Assembly: GCA_049841315.1 (NCBI GenBank) | Contig: JASGDB010000145.1 | Span: 1-51,304 of the forward strand | Length of the DNA: 51,304 bases | Reading direction: 5' to 3' | Source: JASGDB01 sp049841315 | GTDB lineage: Bacteria; Bacteroidota; Bacteroidia; Flavobacteriales; Weeksellaceae | Shown here: positions 15,584 through 23,400 of the stretch, piece by piece | How the letters are laid out: the number at the start of each line of letters is the position of its first letter | How positions within the stretch are numbered: position 1 is the stretch's first letter | The notes under the pieces: generated by a model | Databases searched by the model: none | What the model saw: the letters and a program-made list of their open reading frames with translations, nothing else | What the model was told of the DNA's origin: nothing | Position numbers and translations under genes: made by a program

Positions 15584-15817
15584 ATGGAAGCACGAGTTAT
15601 AAATATTGACCCCGAAATTTTAGGAGGAACACCTGTTTTTTTCGGGACAAGAGTTCCTATCAAAAATCTTTTTGACTATTTGGAAACGGGCGACAGCATT
15701 GAAACTTTTTTGGAAGATTTTGAAGGTGTTGCTAAATTTCAGGTGGTGAAAGTTCTTGAAATGTCGCAAAAATTAATTGAAACTTCTACAAACATTCTCA
15801 ATGAAAATTTTGCTTGA
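15584..15817 (+). CDS. DUF433 domain antitoxin-like protein
   Basis: A 77-residue protein with the DUF433 signature: INIDPEILGGTPVFFGTRVPI, then LFDYLETGDSIETFLEDF. This is a small winged-helix-type domain (VapB45-like) that pairs with PIN-like nucleases. The last 17 bases overlap the start of the next gene, a sign of translational coupling. A TAAATTTG -7 box lies at 15554-15561. It probably acts as antitoxin and autorepressor. Confidence 0.88.
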   Translation: MEARVINIDPEILGGTPVFFGTRVPIKNLFDYLETGDSIETFLEDFEGVAKFQVVKVLEMSQKLIETSTNILNENFA

Positions 15818-16124
15818 CGAATGCGTAACCAAACGCCTGAAAACGCATTTGTCAGATTTTGAAGTTTTTACAGTCAGAGAATTGGGACTAAGCGGCATAA
15901 AAAACGGCAAATTGATGACCTATTGTGCTGAACATGGTTTTGACGTATTATTGACCATTGACAAAAATCTTATTTACCAACAAAACCTTGACAAATATCC
16001 CGTAACGATTGCCGTTTTGAATTGCTTCACGAGTAAACTTGAAGAACTTATCACTTTTTTACCGTCTTTCAAATCGCAGGTTGATACATTACTAAAACAC
16101 CAAGCATACATCATAGACAAGTAA
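15801..16124 (+). CDS. DUF5615 PIN-like toxin
   Basis: A 107-residue protein starting MKILLDECVTKRLKTHLSDF. An upstream in-frame ATG inside the DUF433 gene is less likely. LLDE at the start, HGFDVLLTIDKNL in the middle and acidic residues throughout match the DUF5615/Mut7-C-like PIN fold, a predicted Mg-dependent RNase. It is translationally coupled to the DUF433 protein, giving a complete VapBC-like pair. Confidence 0.88.
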   Translation: MKILLDECVTKRLKTHLSDFEVFTVRELGLSGIKNGKLMTYCAEHGFDVLLTIDKNLIYQQNLDKYPVTIAVLNCFTSKLEELITFLPSFKSQVDTLLKHQAYIIDK

Positions 16125-16143
16125 CTAAAAAAATAAAAAATCT

Positions 16144-16722
16144 ATGACAAAAAATCCCATTACAACAGGCATTATTCTCTTCATTATCACAATGCTCATT
16201 TTTTTTGCGGTTTATTATTTTTTCGGAAATATCAATTATTTTGACATTTCGCTGAAAGTCAATTCCTTTGTTTTGCCTGTGATTTACGGCGGAACTGCAC
16301 TTTATTCCGTGAGAAGTTTTTGGAAATCAAGAACTTCGGTTACGTTTCGTGATGCGTTTAACAAGGCATTTGTTCCGATGTTTGTCGGCGGATTTTTGTC
16401 GGTTTCCGGTATTTTTTTGTTTTTGAATTTCGGTGATGTTGAAGCCAAAAATTTATTGAATCATCAATTTGTCGAAAAAAACAAAGCCGAACTTACAAGC
16501 GTTTACCAAAAAGAAAAATCCCGACTGAAAAATGAAGCCCAACTCGCTGATTTGGAGAAAGATTACCAAAAAAGTATGCAGAGTTTCAGCATGGAACAAG
16601 TGAAAGAAAAAGATATGTTTACGGCGAGTCATTTTTCGGGATATTTTGCTGCGATTTTGGTTTTTTATCTGATAATTTCGCTGTTTTTGGGAGCGTTTTT
16701 CCGAAGCAAAACAGAAATTTAA
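16144..16722 (+). CDS. DUF4199 family membrane protein
   Basis: A 192-residue protein with four hydrophobic segments: residues about 8-28, 41-55, 76-96 and 165-188. The loop between TM3 and TM4 is charged and helical (VYQKEKSRLKNEAQLADLEK). This is the DUF4199 layout, a Bacteroidota family that often precedes a GT2 glycosyltransferase and dihydroorotase. The GT2 gene lies downstream here, with a toxin-antitoxin pair inserted between them. Function is unknown. Confidence 0.85.
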   Translation: MTKNPITTGIILFIITMLIFFAVYYFFGNINYFDISLKVNSFVLPVIYGGTALYSVRSFWKSRTSVTFRDAFNKAFVPMFVGGFLSVSGIFLFLNFGDVEAKNLLNHQFVEKNKAELTSVYQKEKSRLKNEAQLADLEKDYQKSMQSFSMEQVKEKDMFTASHFSGYFAAILVFYLIISLFLGAFFRSKTEI

Positions 16723-16733
16723 AAAAATATTTC

Positions 16734-16777
16734 TTGTATTTGAGAGTTATACGTATATTTGTGTAAACAATACGTAT
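16734..16777 (+). promoter_or_regulatory. Promoter with two ATACGTAT palindromes before a PIN toxin pair
   Basis: TTG (16734-16736), 17 bases, then TATATTTG (16754-16761): a complete promoter. The 8-bp palindrome ATACGTAT occurs at 16750-16757, overlapping the -7 box, and again at 16770-16777, just before the ATG. Two sites 20 bases apart (two helical turns) suggest cooperative antitoxin binding. Confidence 0.6.
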
Positions 16778-16778
16778 T

Positions 16779-17033
16779 ATGACGACAAAACTCACATTAT
16801 CAATAAAAAAAGAGTCGATAGAAAAAGCGAAACGCTACGCAAAAGGAACACAGAGAAGTGTTTCGGAAATGGTTCAGAAATATTTTGATAGTTTGGAAGA
16901 AGTGAATGAAGAAAAGCCCGAATTTTCTCCAAAAATGAAAAAATTGTTATCACTTCTTAAAGGTCCGACAACTTATACAGATAAAGAATTGGATAATTTC
17001 CGCCGAGAATATTTAGAAAAAAAATATTCATAA
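16779..17033 (+). CDS. DUF6364-like ribbon-helix-helix antitoxin
   Basis: An 84-residue protein whose first 45 residues are a ribbon-helix-helix: MTTKLTLSIKKESIEKAKRY and then GTQRSVSEMVQKYFDSL. The C-terminal tail (KGPTTYTDKELDNFRREYLE) would occupy the toxin. One base separates it from the PIN gene. It resembles DUF6364 antitoxins. The preceding palindromes are the likely operator. Confidence 0.85.
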   Translation: MTTKLTLSIKKESIEKAKRYAKGTQRSVSEMVQKYFDSLEEVNEEKPEFSPKMKKLLSLLKGPTTYTDKELDNFRREYLEKKYS

Positions 17034-17034
17034 A

Positions 17035-17460
17035 ATGAAATTTTTTCTTGATACCAATATCATTGTGGATTTCGTGATGATGAGAGAACAGTTTTACCTC
17101 GAATTGGCAATGCTTGTAGATTACATTTCTTCAAAAAATGTGGAATTTTACACATCTTCTCACGCAATAGCGACTACGCATTATGTTTGTCGGAAAAAAT
17201 ATTCGGAAAACGAAATTCGGGTTATTCTTGAAAATCTTTTGTCGATGATTTCCGTAGTTTCCGTAGATGAAGAAATTCTCCGCAAAAGTTTGAAATCCCA
17301 CCACAAAGATTTTGAAGATGCTGTTCAAATATTTTGTGCTCATCAAATCAAAAAATTAGACGGAATTATTACGCGAAATCTGAAAGATTTTTCCACTTCG
17401 GAAATTCCTGTTTTTTCGCCCGATGAAGCCTTGATTTACATTAAAAAGAAACTTAAATAA
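17035..17460 (+). CDS. PIN-domain toxin (VapC-like)
   Basis: A 141-residue PIN-domain protein. The first acidic motif is FFLDTNIIVDFVM, mid-chain acids lie in KSHHKDFEDAVQIFCA, and the last is IITRNLKDFSTSEIPV. These are the four-acid Mg site of VapC endoribonucleases. The partner antitoxin lies one base upstream. Confidence 0.9.
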   Translation: MKFFLDTNIIVDFVMMREQFYLELAMLVDYISSKNVEFYTSSHAIATTHYVCRKKYSENEIRVILENLLSMISVVSVDEEILRKSLKSHHKDFEDAVQIFCAHQIKKLDGIITRNLKDFSTSEIPVFSPDEALIYIKKKLK

Positions 17461-17463
17461 AAA

Positions 17464-18417
17464 ATGAATTTATCAATCATAATCCCGCTTCTGAACGAGG
17501 AAGAATCTTTGGAAGAACTTTTTTCCCGAATTGACAGCGTTTGCAAAACCGAAAATCTGTCTTACGAAATCTGGTTTGTGGACGACGGAAGCACCGACCG
17601 TTCTTGGAAAATCATTGAAAATCTGAAATCGCAAAATCCGCAAATTCACGGGATTAAATTTTCACGGAATTACGGAAAATCTCAGGCGCTTCACGCTGCT
17701 TTTGAAAAGGTAAACGGCGAAGTCGTAATTACGATGGATGCTGATTTGCAGGACTTTCCCGAAGAAATCCCCGAACTTTACGAAATGGTAAAAATCGGAA
17801 ATTACGACATCGTTTCCGGTTGGAAGAAAAAACGTTTTGATAATGTGATGACGAAAAATATCCCGTCAAAATTGTTCAATGCGGCGGCGAGAAGAGTTTC
17901 CGGTGTTTCGCTCCACGATTTCAATTGCGGTTTGAAAGCGTACAAAAAACAAGTCGTGAAATCCATTGATGTTTACGGCGATATGCACCGTTATATTCCG
18001 GTTTTGGCGGCAAATGCAGGTTTCAGAAATATTACGGAAAAACCTGTAAAACATCAGGCAAGACCTTACGGAAGTTCAAAATTCGGAACGGAACGTTTTG
18101 TCCGAGGATTTTTGGATTTGGTAACGCTTTGGTTTGTAAGCCGTTTCGGCGGAAGACCGATGCACTTTTTCGGAGCGGCGGGAACGCTGATGTTTATTTT
18201 CGGGTTTTTGTCGGCACTTTGGCTGGGAATTTCAAAACTGATTGACGTTTATTTTTACAAAATCTACGGAAATCTGATTGCGGATAATCCTTGGTTTTTT
18301 ATTGCTTTGACGATGATGATTCTGGGAAGTCTGCTTTTCGTTGCAGGATTTTTGGGCGAACTGATTATCAGAACCAATCGCGAACACAAGAATTATCATA
18401 TTGAGGAGGTAATTTAA
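17464..18417 (+). CDS. Family 2 glycosyltransferase with two C-terminal TM helices
   Basis: A 317-residue protein. The GT-A domain starts LSIIIPLLNEEESLEELFSR, with nucleotide-binding VDDGSTD, metal-site MDADLQD and the acceptor region HDFNCGLKAYKK. Two membrane helices follow (about residues 235-260 and 280-303). This is the GtrB/dolichyl-phosphate-mannose-synthase-like class that transfers a sugar to a polyprenyl phosphate. It starts 3 bases after the PIN gene, so it may be co-transcribed from the toxin-antitoxin promoter, although functionally it belongs with the DUF4199 gene. Confidence 0.9.
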   Translation: MNLSIIIPLLNEEESLEELFSRIDSVCKTENLSYEIWFVDDGSTDRSWKIIENLKSQNPQIHGIKFSRNYGKSQALHAAFEKVNGEVVITMDADLQDFPEEIPELYEMVKIGNYDIVSGWKKKRFDNVMTKNIPSKLFNAAARRVSGVSLHDFNCGLKAYKKQVVKSIDVYGDMHRYIPVLAANAGFRNITEKPVKHQARPYGSSKFGTERFVRGFLDLVTLWFVSRFGGRPMHFFGAAGTLMFIFGFLSALWLGISKLIDVYFYKIYGNLIADNPWFFIALTMMILGSLLFVAGFLGELIIRTNREHKNYHIEEVI

Positions 18418-18458
18418 TTTGAAAATGTGTTAATTTGAGAATTTGAAAATGAATAGGC

Positions 18459-18505
18459 GAACCTCGAAGAGGTTCAACAATAATAGCCACGTGTGAAACT
18501 CGTGG
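18459..18505. repeat. Twin-hairpin dispersed repeat
   Basis: Hairpin GAACCTCGAAGAGGTTC (18459-18475) and hairpin CCACGTGTGAAACTCGTGG (18487-18505). A diverged copy of the family at 8248, 9421, 11168 and 43082. Confidence 0.75.
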
Positions 18506-18533
18506 AAAATGAAAATGAGATAATTTGAAAATT

Positions 18534-18776
18534 ATGATAAATAAAGGCAGAAGAAACGAATTGACTTTGTTGAAATTCAAAAAAAGATTAACAAGAATAG
18601 GACTTTGGGAAAAAATAAATGACGAAAGATATCATTTGTTTGCTTACAAATCTCACGGAAAACCTTGCAGTTGTTATATGTGCAAAGCCGATAAATTCAG
18701 AGAAAAATCAAGAAGAGATTTTAAAAATTTCGACAGAAATCATTTTGAATTTTTTACCGAAAAAATTGTAGATTAG
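18534..18776 (+). CDS. Small basic protein with CSCYMC motif
   Basis: An 80-residue protein, start MINKGRRNELTLLKFKKRLT. It is strongly basic, with a central AYKSHGKPCSCYMCKADKFR segment whose CxCxxC cluster could bind zinc or stabilise the fold. I have a sense that similar small proteins recur in flavobacteria, but I cannot name a family. It lies between a repeat and a PIN toxin pair. Confidence 0.65.
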   Translation: MINKGRRNELTLLKFKKRLTRIGLWEKINDERYHLFAYKSHGKPCSCYMCKADKFREKSRRDFKNFDRNHFEFFTEKIVD

Positions 18777-18796
18777 TACATTCAAAAATCAAAAAA

Positions 18797-18943
18797 ATGG
18801 AAACAAAAAATAAAAAAAATCCGACAAAAAATTCTCCGAAAAAAGAAACGAAAGAGCAACCGAAAATCTCTAAAACAGGACTTGCAATGAGAAAACTTTG
18901 GGGAACAGGAGAAATTTTGGATATGAGAGCCGTTCTGAAATAA
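18797..18943 (+). CDS. Putative short antitoxin for the adjacent PIN toxin
   Basis: A 48-residue protein. The first half is a disordered Lys/Asn/Pro tail (METKNKKNPTKNSPKKETKE). The second half, ISKTGLAMRKLWGTGEILDM, is hydrophobic and likely to bind the toxin. It ends one base before the PIN gene's ATG (TAAAATG), the usual spacing for an antitoxin. There is no recognisable DNA-binding domain. The role is inferred from position. Confidence 0.6.
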   Translation: METKNKKNPTKNSPKKETKEQPKISKTGLAMRKLWGTGEILDMRAVLK

Positions 18944-18944
18944 A

Positions 18945-19361
18945 ATGCGTTATTTACTTGATACAAATATTCTCATTTTTGTATTAATGGGAGATAAGGA
19001 TAATATATCTGCTGATGTTCAGCAGATTATTGACGATTTTTCCAATACGCTTTATGTGAGTTCTTTGTCGATTGTAGAGGTTGTTTATTTGTTTGAAAAC
19101 GAAAAAATTAAAACAAAACACCGCTCTGCCGAAGCATTATGCAAAGCGATAGAAGAGGATTTATACATTCAAATCCTTCACACCAAAGACGAACACCTCA
19201 AAACCTATTCCCGCCTGAAACTCGCAGAAAACCACAAAGACCAGATTGACCATTTCATTATTTCTCAGGCGGTTTGCGAAAAAATTCCGTTGGTAAGTTC
19301 CGACCGGAAATTTTATTCTTATATTCCTCAAAACCTTGATTTTGTTTACAATAAAAGGTAA
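18945..19361 (+). CDS. PIN-domain toxin (VapC-like)
   Basis: A 138-residue PIN protein with MRYLLDTNILIFVLMGDK, VSSLSIVEVVYLFENEK, HKDQIDHFIISQA and LVSSDRKFYSY. The acidic residues of the Mg site are in the expected places, including the DxxD-like DQID. Its partner is the short ORF just upstream. Unlike the pair at 16779-17460 it has no ribbon-helix-helix antitoxin. Confidence 0.88.
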   Translation: MRYLLDTNILIFVLMGDKDNISADVQQIIDDFSNTLYVSSLSIVEVVYLFENEKIKTKHRSAEALCKAIEEDLYIQILHTKDEHLKTYSRLKLAENHKDQIDHFIISQAVCEKIPLVSSDRKFYSYIPQNLDFVYNKR

Positions 19362-19366
19362 CTTTT

Positions 19367-20068
19367 ATGAAAAAAATATTATACTTATTTCTCGTTTCCG
19401 TTTTATTTTCCTGCGGAAAAATTTCTCCGAAAGGCGATGTAGAATCCAAAGACGTTCAGTTGCAGGATTTTAAAAACATTTCTCTGAAAGGAAAATTTCG
19501 GGTGTTTGTGGTGAACAGCGAAAAAAGTTTCGTGAATGTGGAAACCTATCCCAATTTTTTCAATAATCTGGATATTTCGGTTAAAGACAATACTTTGAAT
19601 ATCAGCGAAAAACGGGAAACCAAAGGTTTGGGTTTTTACAGCCTTACGATTTATTCCAGATTCAATCCTGAAAAAATGTCCGTTTCCGATTCTGTGGAAG
19701 TGAATATTTCGGGGGAAATAAATACCGATAATTTTCGTCTTAATCTGAAAAATAATGGTAAATTTATAGGGGCAATCCGAAGCCGGAAAGCGGAAATCAG
19801 TATGGAGAATACGAGCCTTGCGAATTTCAAAGGATTTACGAAAAATGCGGAAATCAAAATGAAAGACACCGCCAATCTTCTCGCTCCTTACTGGTTGATT
19901 GACAATCTGAATATCAATTCCAAAAACGGAACATATTCGGAAGTGAATGTGAAAGATTCCCTGAAAGGAACTATCGGCGATACAGCGAAGTTTTTATACT
20001 ACAACAATCCTGTTCGTGCCTTTAAAATCGGGGAAAAAGCGGAAGTGAGGAATGAGGAGTTGAAATAA
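19367..20068 (+). CDS. GIN/DUF2807 domain lipoprotein
   Basis: A 233-residue protein with a lipobox ending in Cys16 (SVLFSC). A head-GIN/DUF2807 domain follows: LQDFKNISLKGKFRVFVV, VNVETYPNFFNNLDIS and SDSVEVNISGEI. It is composed of repeated short strands predicted to form a beta helix. These Bacteroidota surface or periplasmic lipoproteins have no defined activity. It starts 5 bases after the PIN toxin, so it may be transcribed with it. Confidence 0.85.
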   Translation: MKKILYLFLVSVLFSCGKISPKGDVESKDVQLQDFKNISLKGKFRVFVVNSEKSFVNVETYPNFFNNLDISVKDNTLNISEKRETKGLGFYSLTIYSRFNPEKMSVSDSVEVNISGEINTDNFRLNLKNNGKFIGAIRSRKAEISMENTSLANFKGFTKNAEIKMKDTANLLAPYWLIDNLNINSKNGTYSEVNVKDSLKGTIGDTAKFLYYNNPVRAFKIGEKAEVRNEELK

Positions 20069-20128
20069 GTTTAATGTAGGAAGTTTGAAATTGAAAAAGA
20101 AGAAAGTTAAAGCGGAAAGTAAAATATA

Positions 20129-20437
20129 ATGAAATATGCAGGAATATTAATTTATATAATAAATATAATAGGATTATTATTGTCTTTTCTGATTTCTCCT
20201 TATGAGTTTCCGGAGGATAAAGAAATGGGTAGTGTAGATAGTGATACGGTTCTTGTTTTGTTTTTAATATTTGGATTTTTAGCAACAATTAATTTCTTGT
20301 TTATTTTATGGAAATTGTTGGCTGAAAAAACAAAAATATTAAAATGGAAAGGCGATTTTTTAATCCTGATATTTTTCCTCTTTTCATTTATTGAGGTAAT
20401 TAGAATGATTTGGTTTATGAAAATGGAAGGAAATTAA
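20129..20437 (+). CDS. Small membrane protein, function unknown
   Basis: A 102-residue protein with three hydrophobic helices (about residues 3-22, 42-62 and 76-95) and an acidic loop (PEDKEMGSVDSD) after the first. No family is recognised. A repeat immediately follows the gene. Confidence 0.6.
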   Translation: MKYAGILIYIINIIGLLLSFLISPYEFPEDKEMGSVDSDTVLVLFLIFGFLATINFLFILWKLLAEKTKILKWKGDFLILIFFLFSFIEVIRMIWFMKMEGN

Positions 20438-20450
20438 AAACGTAATCTTT

Positions 20451-20536
20451 GTCATTCTGAGCGAAACGAAGTGAAGTCGAAGAATCTGAATTATTAATAG
20501 AGATTCTTCATTCCGTTTCACTCCATTCAGAATGAC
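20451..20536. repeat. GTCATTC palindromic repeat
   Basis: Begins GTCATTCTGAGCGAAACG and ends CATTCAGAATGAC, with AGAATCT / AGATTCTT arms in the middle. A longer member of the family at 2622 and 21493. Confidence 0.8.
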
Positions 20537-20591
20537 AAAAAGCGTGTTAAAACTTTAAACATTGAACTAAAAATTTTGGTATATTTACAAT

Positions 20592-20849
20592 ATGAAAACA
20601 GCAACTAAAACAAGAATAAACGGTGCAATTTTGGTAAAAAAATTACGGACAGAAAAACTCCAAAGCGGTTTGCCTTTTATGATTCATAGTAAGGAATTAG
20701 CTTCCGGTCAATGTTATTACGAATATCCGAACGGTAAAATAGAACTCGTGGAAATTGCTGATTCCAAAGATATTTCAACGCTGAAAACACTCAGCCAATC
20801 CGAAGCAGATAGGCTCCGCAAAAAATTAAACCTTGATTTGGTAAACTGA
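20592..20849 (+). CDS. Putative antitoxin partner of a zeta-like kinase
   Basis: An 85-residue protein starting MKTATKTRINGAILVKKLRT, with a beta-rich centre (GQCYYEYPNGKIELVEIADS) and a helical end. It stops one base before the kinase gene (TGAAATG). There is no clear helix-turn-helix, unlike the classical epsilon or PezA antitoxins. The antitoxin role rests on position and size. Confidence 0.6.
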   Translation: MKTATKTRINGAILVKKLRTEKLQSGLPFMIHSKELASGQCYYEYPNGKIELVEIADSKDISTLKTLSQSEADRLRKKLNLDLVN

Positions 20850-20850
20850 A

Positions 20851-21480
20851 ATGCCCGATTTATACATCATCACAGGTTCTAACGGTGCAGGAAAATCATC
20901 GGTAGGTCTGCATTATCTGCCTGAAAATGTAAAATATACAATTTTTGACGGCGACAAATTGTTTATGCAGAAAAGCCGTGAATTTTGGAAAAAAGGAATC
21001 AAATCTCACAAAGAATGTAAAAAATTAGCCATAGAAATTGTAGAAAAAACATTTGAAAATTTGATGGAAAATGCCATTAATAATCGTTCCGATTTTGCTT
21101 ACGAAGGACATTTTACCAATGATGCAACTTGGGATATTCCGAAAAAATTCAAAAATCACGGATATACTTTGACGCTTGTTTTTTTCGGTTTGACCGATAC
21201 CAATCTCTCGCAGTTGCGTGTAATCGGTCGGACAAAAGAGGGCGGACATTATGTAGAACCCGATACTTTGGCTGCTAATTTTTACGGAAATCTTGAAAAA
21301 CTTGATATTTATTATCCGATTTTTGATACCGTAAAAATTTTTGACACTTCCACAACGGAACATATTGAGTTAGCACAAATTGAAAACGGAATTCCTGTTT
21401 TTTCAGAACCCGAACTTCCGGAATGGTTTACTTCTAATTTAAAAGATATTACCGAGAAAATAAAAGGAGATAAAAATTAA
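20851..21480 (+). CDS. Zeta-toxin-like P-loop kinase
   Basis: A 209-residue P-loop protein starting MPDLYIITGSNGAGKSSVGL (Walker A GSNGAGKSS). FDGDKLF is the likely general-base Asp motif, and YEGHFTND matches the substrate loop. An Arg-containing lid (LRVIGRTKEGGHYV) follows. This is the zeta/PezT-type fold, which phosphorylates UDP-GlcNAc and blocks wall synthesis in studied members. Activity here is inferred from the fold. The upstream 85-residue protein is the probable antitoxin. Confidence 0.82.
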   Translation: MPDLYIITGSNGAGKSSVGLHYLPENVKYTIFDGDKLFMQKSREFWKKGIKSHKECKKLAIEIVEKTFENLMENAINNRSDFAYEGHFTNDATWDIPKKFKNHGYTLTLVFFGLTDTNLSQLRVIGRTKEGGHYVEPDTLAANFYGNLEKLDIYYPIFDTVKIFDTSTTEHIELAQIENGIPVFSEPELPEWFTSNLKDITEKIKGDKN

Positions 21481-21492
21481 AACGTAAACTTT

Positions 21493-21552
21493 GTCATTCC
21501 GTAGTAATCTCAACATATTCAAAAAGAATGATTTAGATTCTTTCAGTATGAC
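21493..21552. repeat. GTCATTCCG palindromic repeat
   Basis: Begins GTCATTCCGTAGTAATCT and ends AGATTCTTTCAGTATGAC. Third member of the family. An AACCTTAAACCTTAAACTCG low-complexity stretch follows, seen in other gaps too. Confidence 0.75.
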
Positions 21553-21609
21553 AAAGCACCACTAAAACTTTGAACCTTAAACCTTAAACTCGAAACAAAA
21601 CCCAAAAAT

Positions 21610-23328
21610 ATGACAACATTAGAAAAAGCACAACTCTGGCTGACAGACACTTTTGATGAAGAAACACGAAAAGCCGTTCAGGCGTTAATCGATTCTGATT
21701 CTCCGGATTTGGAGGATTCTTTTTATCGGGAACTGGAATTCGGAACGGGCGGAATGCGCGGAATTATGGGTGTCGGAACAAACCGTCTGAATAAATATAC
21801 ACTTGGACAAGCAACTCAGGGATTGGCGAATTATCTGCATCATTCTTTTCCAAATCAGGAAATTAAGGTTGCGATTGCTTACGACGTGCGTAATAATTCC
21901 AAAGAATTTGGGAAATTGGTGGCAGATGTTTTGACGGCAAACGGAATTAAAGTTTTGCTTTTCAAACAGCACAGACCAACACCGGAACTGTCTTTCACGG
22001 TTCGCGACAAAAAATGCAACGCCGGAATTGTTTTGACGGCTTCTCACAATCCGCCTGAATACAACGGTTACAAAGTCTATTGGAACGACGGAGCGCAAGT
22101 TGTTCCGCCGAATGACGAAAATATTATCAAAGAAGTGTATGCAACACAGTTTGATAAAATCAAATTCAACGGAAACGATGATTTAATCGAATGGATTGGC
22201 GAAGAACAGGACGATGTTTACATTGATGTTTGTATGGAAAATTCGCTGTATCAAAAGGATAAAATCGGGTATGACAATCTGAATATCGTTTTCACTTCCA
22301 TTCACGGGACGACTTACACCACGATTCCGAAAGCACTGGAAAAAGCGGGTTTCAAAAAAATAGATTTGGTTCGGGAACAGATGATTCCGAGTGGGAATTT
22401 CCCGACCGTAGAAAGTCCGAATCCCGAAGAACCTGCAGCACTTTCTATGGCAACGGATTTGGCAAAAATTACCAGCGGCGATATTGTGATTGGTTGCGAC
22501 CCTGACGGCGACCGATTGGGAATTGCCGTGAGAAATTTGGACGGCGAAATTCAGTTATTGAACGGAAATCAATGTAATACAATTTTGACGTATTATATTC
22601 TCGACCAATGGAAAAAATCGGGAAAAATTACCGGAAAAGAATTCATCGGTTCTACGATTGTAACGTCCGATATTTTCTATGATATTGCCGAAAAATTCGG
22701 TGTGGAATGTAAAGTCGGATTAACCGGTTTCAAATGGATAGGAAAAATGATTCGCGATGTGGAAGGACAGGAAAAATTTGTCTGCGGAGGCGAGGAAAGT
22801 TTCGGATTTATGACGGGAGATTTTGTTCGGGATAAAGATTCCTGCGGTTCGATTCTTTTGGCTTGTGAAATTGCAGCGTGGTGCAAAGCGAACGGCAAAA
22901 CGATGTATCAGTATATGATTGAGATTTACAAGGATTTGGGAATGTATTACGAAGGTCTTGTGAATGTCGTGAGAAAGGGAAGAACAGGAGCGGAAGAAAT
23001 CGCACAGATGATGACCGATTTCCGAAACAATCCGCCGAAAACCATCGCAGGTTCGCCTGTCGCTTTGCTGAAAGATTTCAAAGAACAAACGAAACTCAAC
23101 GTAAAAACGGGAGAAAAATCCGTAATGGACGAGATTCCGCAATCCAATGTTTTGATTTTCTATACCGAAGACGGCACAAAAGTCTGCGTCCGTCCGTCCG
23201 GAACAGAACCGAAAATCAAGTTCTACGTTTCCGTGAAAGATAAAATTTCTTCCGAAGCGGATTTTGTGGAAAAACAAGCGGTAATGGAAGCGAAAATCCA
23301 GCAGGTGAAAGCGGATTTGAATTTGTAA
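21610..23328 (+). CDS. Phosphoglucomutase / phosphomannomutase-type phospho-sugar mutase
   Basis: A 572-residue alpha-D-phosphohexomutase. The four domain signatures appear in order: GTGGMRGIMGVG at the sugar-phosphate entry, the catalytic-serine loop TASHNPPEYNGYK, the metal loop DPDGDRLGIA and the sugar loop GGEESFGFM. The phosphate-binding loop VRPSGTEPKIKFY comes last. It interconverts hexose-1-P and hexose-6-P for cell-envelope and storage polysaccharides. Length fits the long PgcA-like class. It is convergent with rdgB. Confidence 0.94.
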   Translation: MTTLEKAQLWLTDTFDEETRKAVQALIDSDSPDLEDSFYRELEFGTGGMRGIMGVGTNRLNKYTLGQATQGLANYLHHSFPNQEIKVAIAYDVRNNSKEFGKLVADVLTANGIKVLLFKQHRPTPELSFTVRDKKCNAGIVLTASHNPPEYNGYKVYWNDGAQVVPPNDENIIKEVYATQFDKIKFNGNDDLIEWIGEEQDDVYIDVCMENSLYQKDKIGYDNLNIVFTSIHGTTYTTIPKALEKAGFKKIDLVREQMIPSGNFPTVESPNPEEPAALSMATDLAKITSGDIVIGCDPDGDRLGIAVRNLDGEIQLLNGNQCNTILTYYILDQWKKSGKITGKEFIGSTIVTSDIFYDIAEKFGVECKVGLTGFKWIGKMIRDVEGQEKFVCGGEESFGFMTGDFVRDKDSCGSILLACEIAAWCKANGKTMYQYMIEIYKDLGMYYEGLVNVVRKGRTGAEEIAQMMTDFRNNPPKTIAGSPVALLKDFKEQTKLNVKTGEKSVMDEIPQSNVLIFYTEDGTKVCVRPSGTEPKIKFYVSVKDKISSEADFVEKQAVMEAKIQQVKADLNL

Positions 23329-23349
23329 TATTGAAGCTCTAAAATTTTA

Positions 23350-23387
23350 AAACCTAACGGGTTTCCGAAACCCGTTAGGTTTTTTTT
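23350..23387. terminator. Bidirectional terminator between pgm and rdgB
   Basis: Stem AACCTAACGGGTTTC / GAAACCCGTTAGGTT followed by eight Ts, with As on the other side. It serves two convergent genes. Confidence 0.9.
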
Positions 23388-23400
23388 ATGTTCAAATCAA

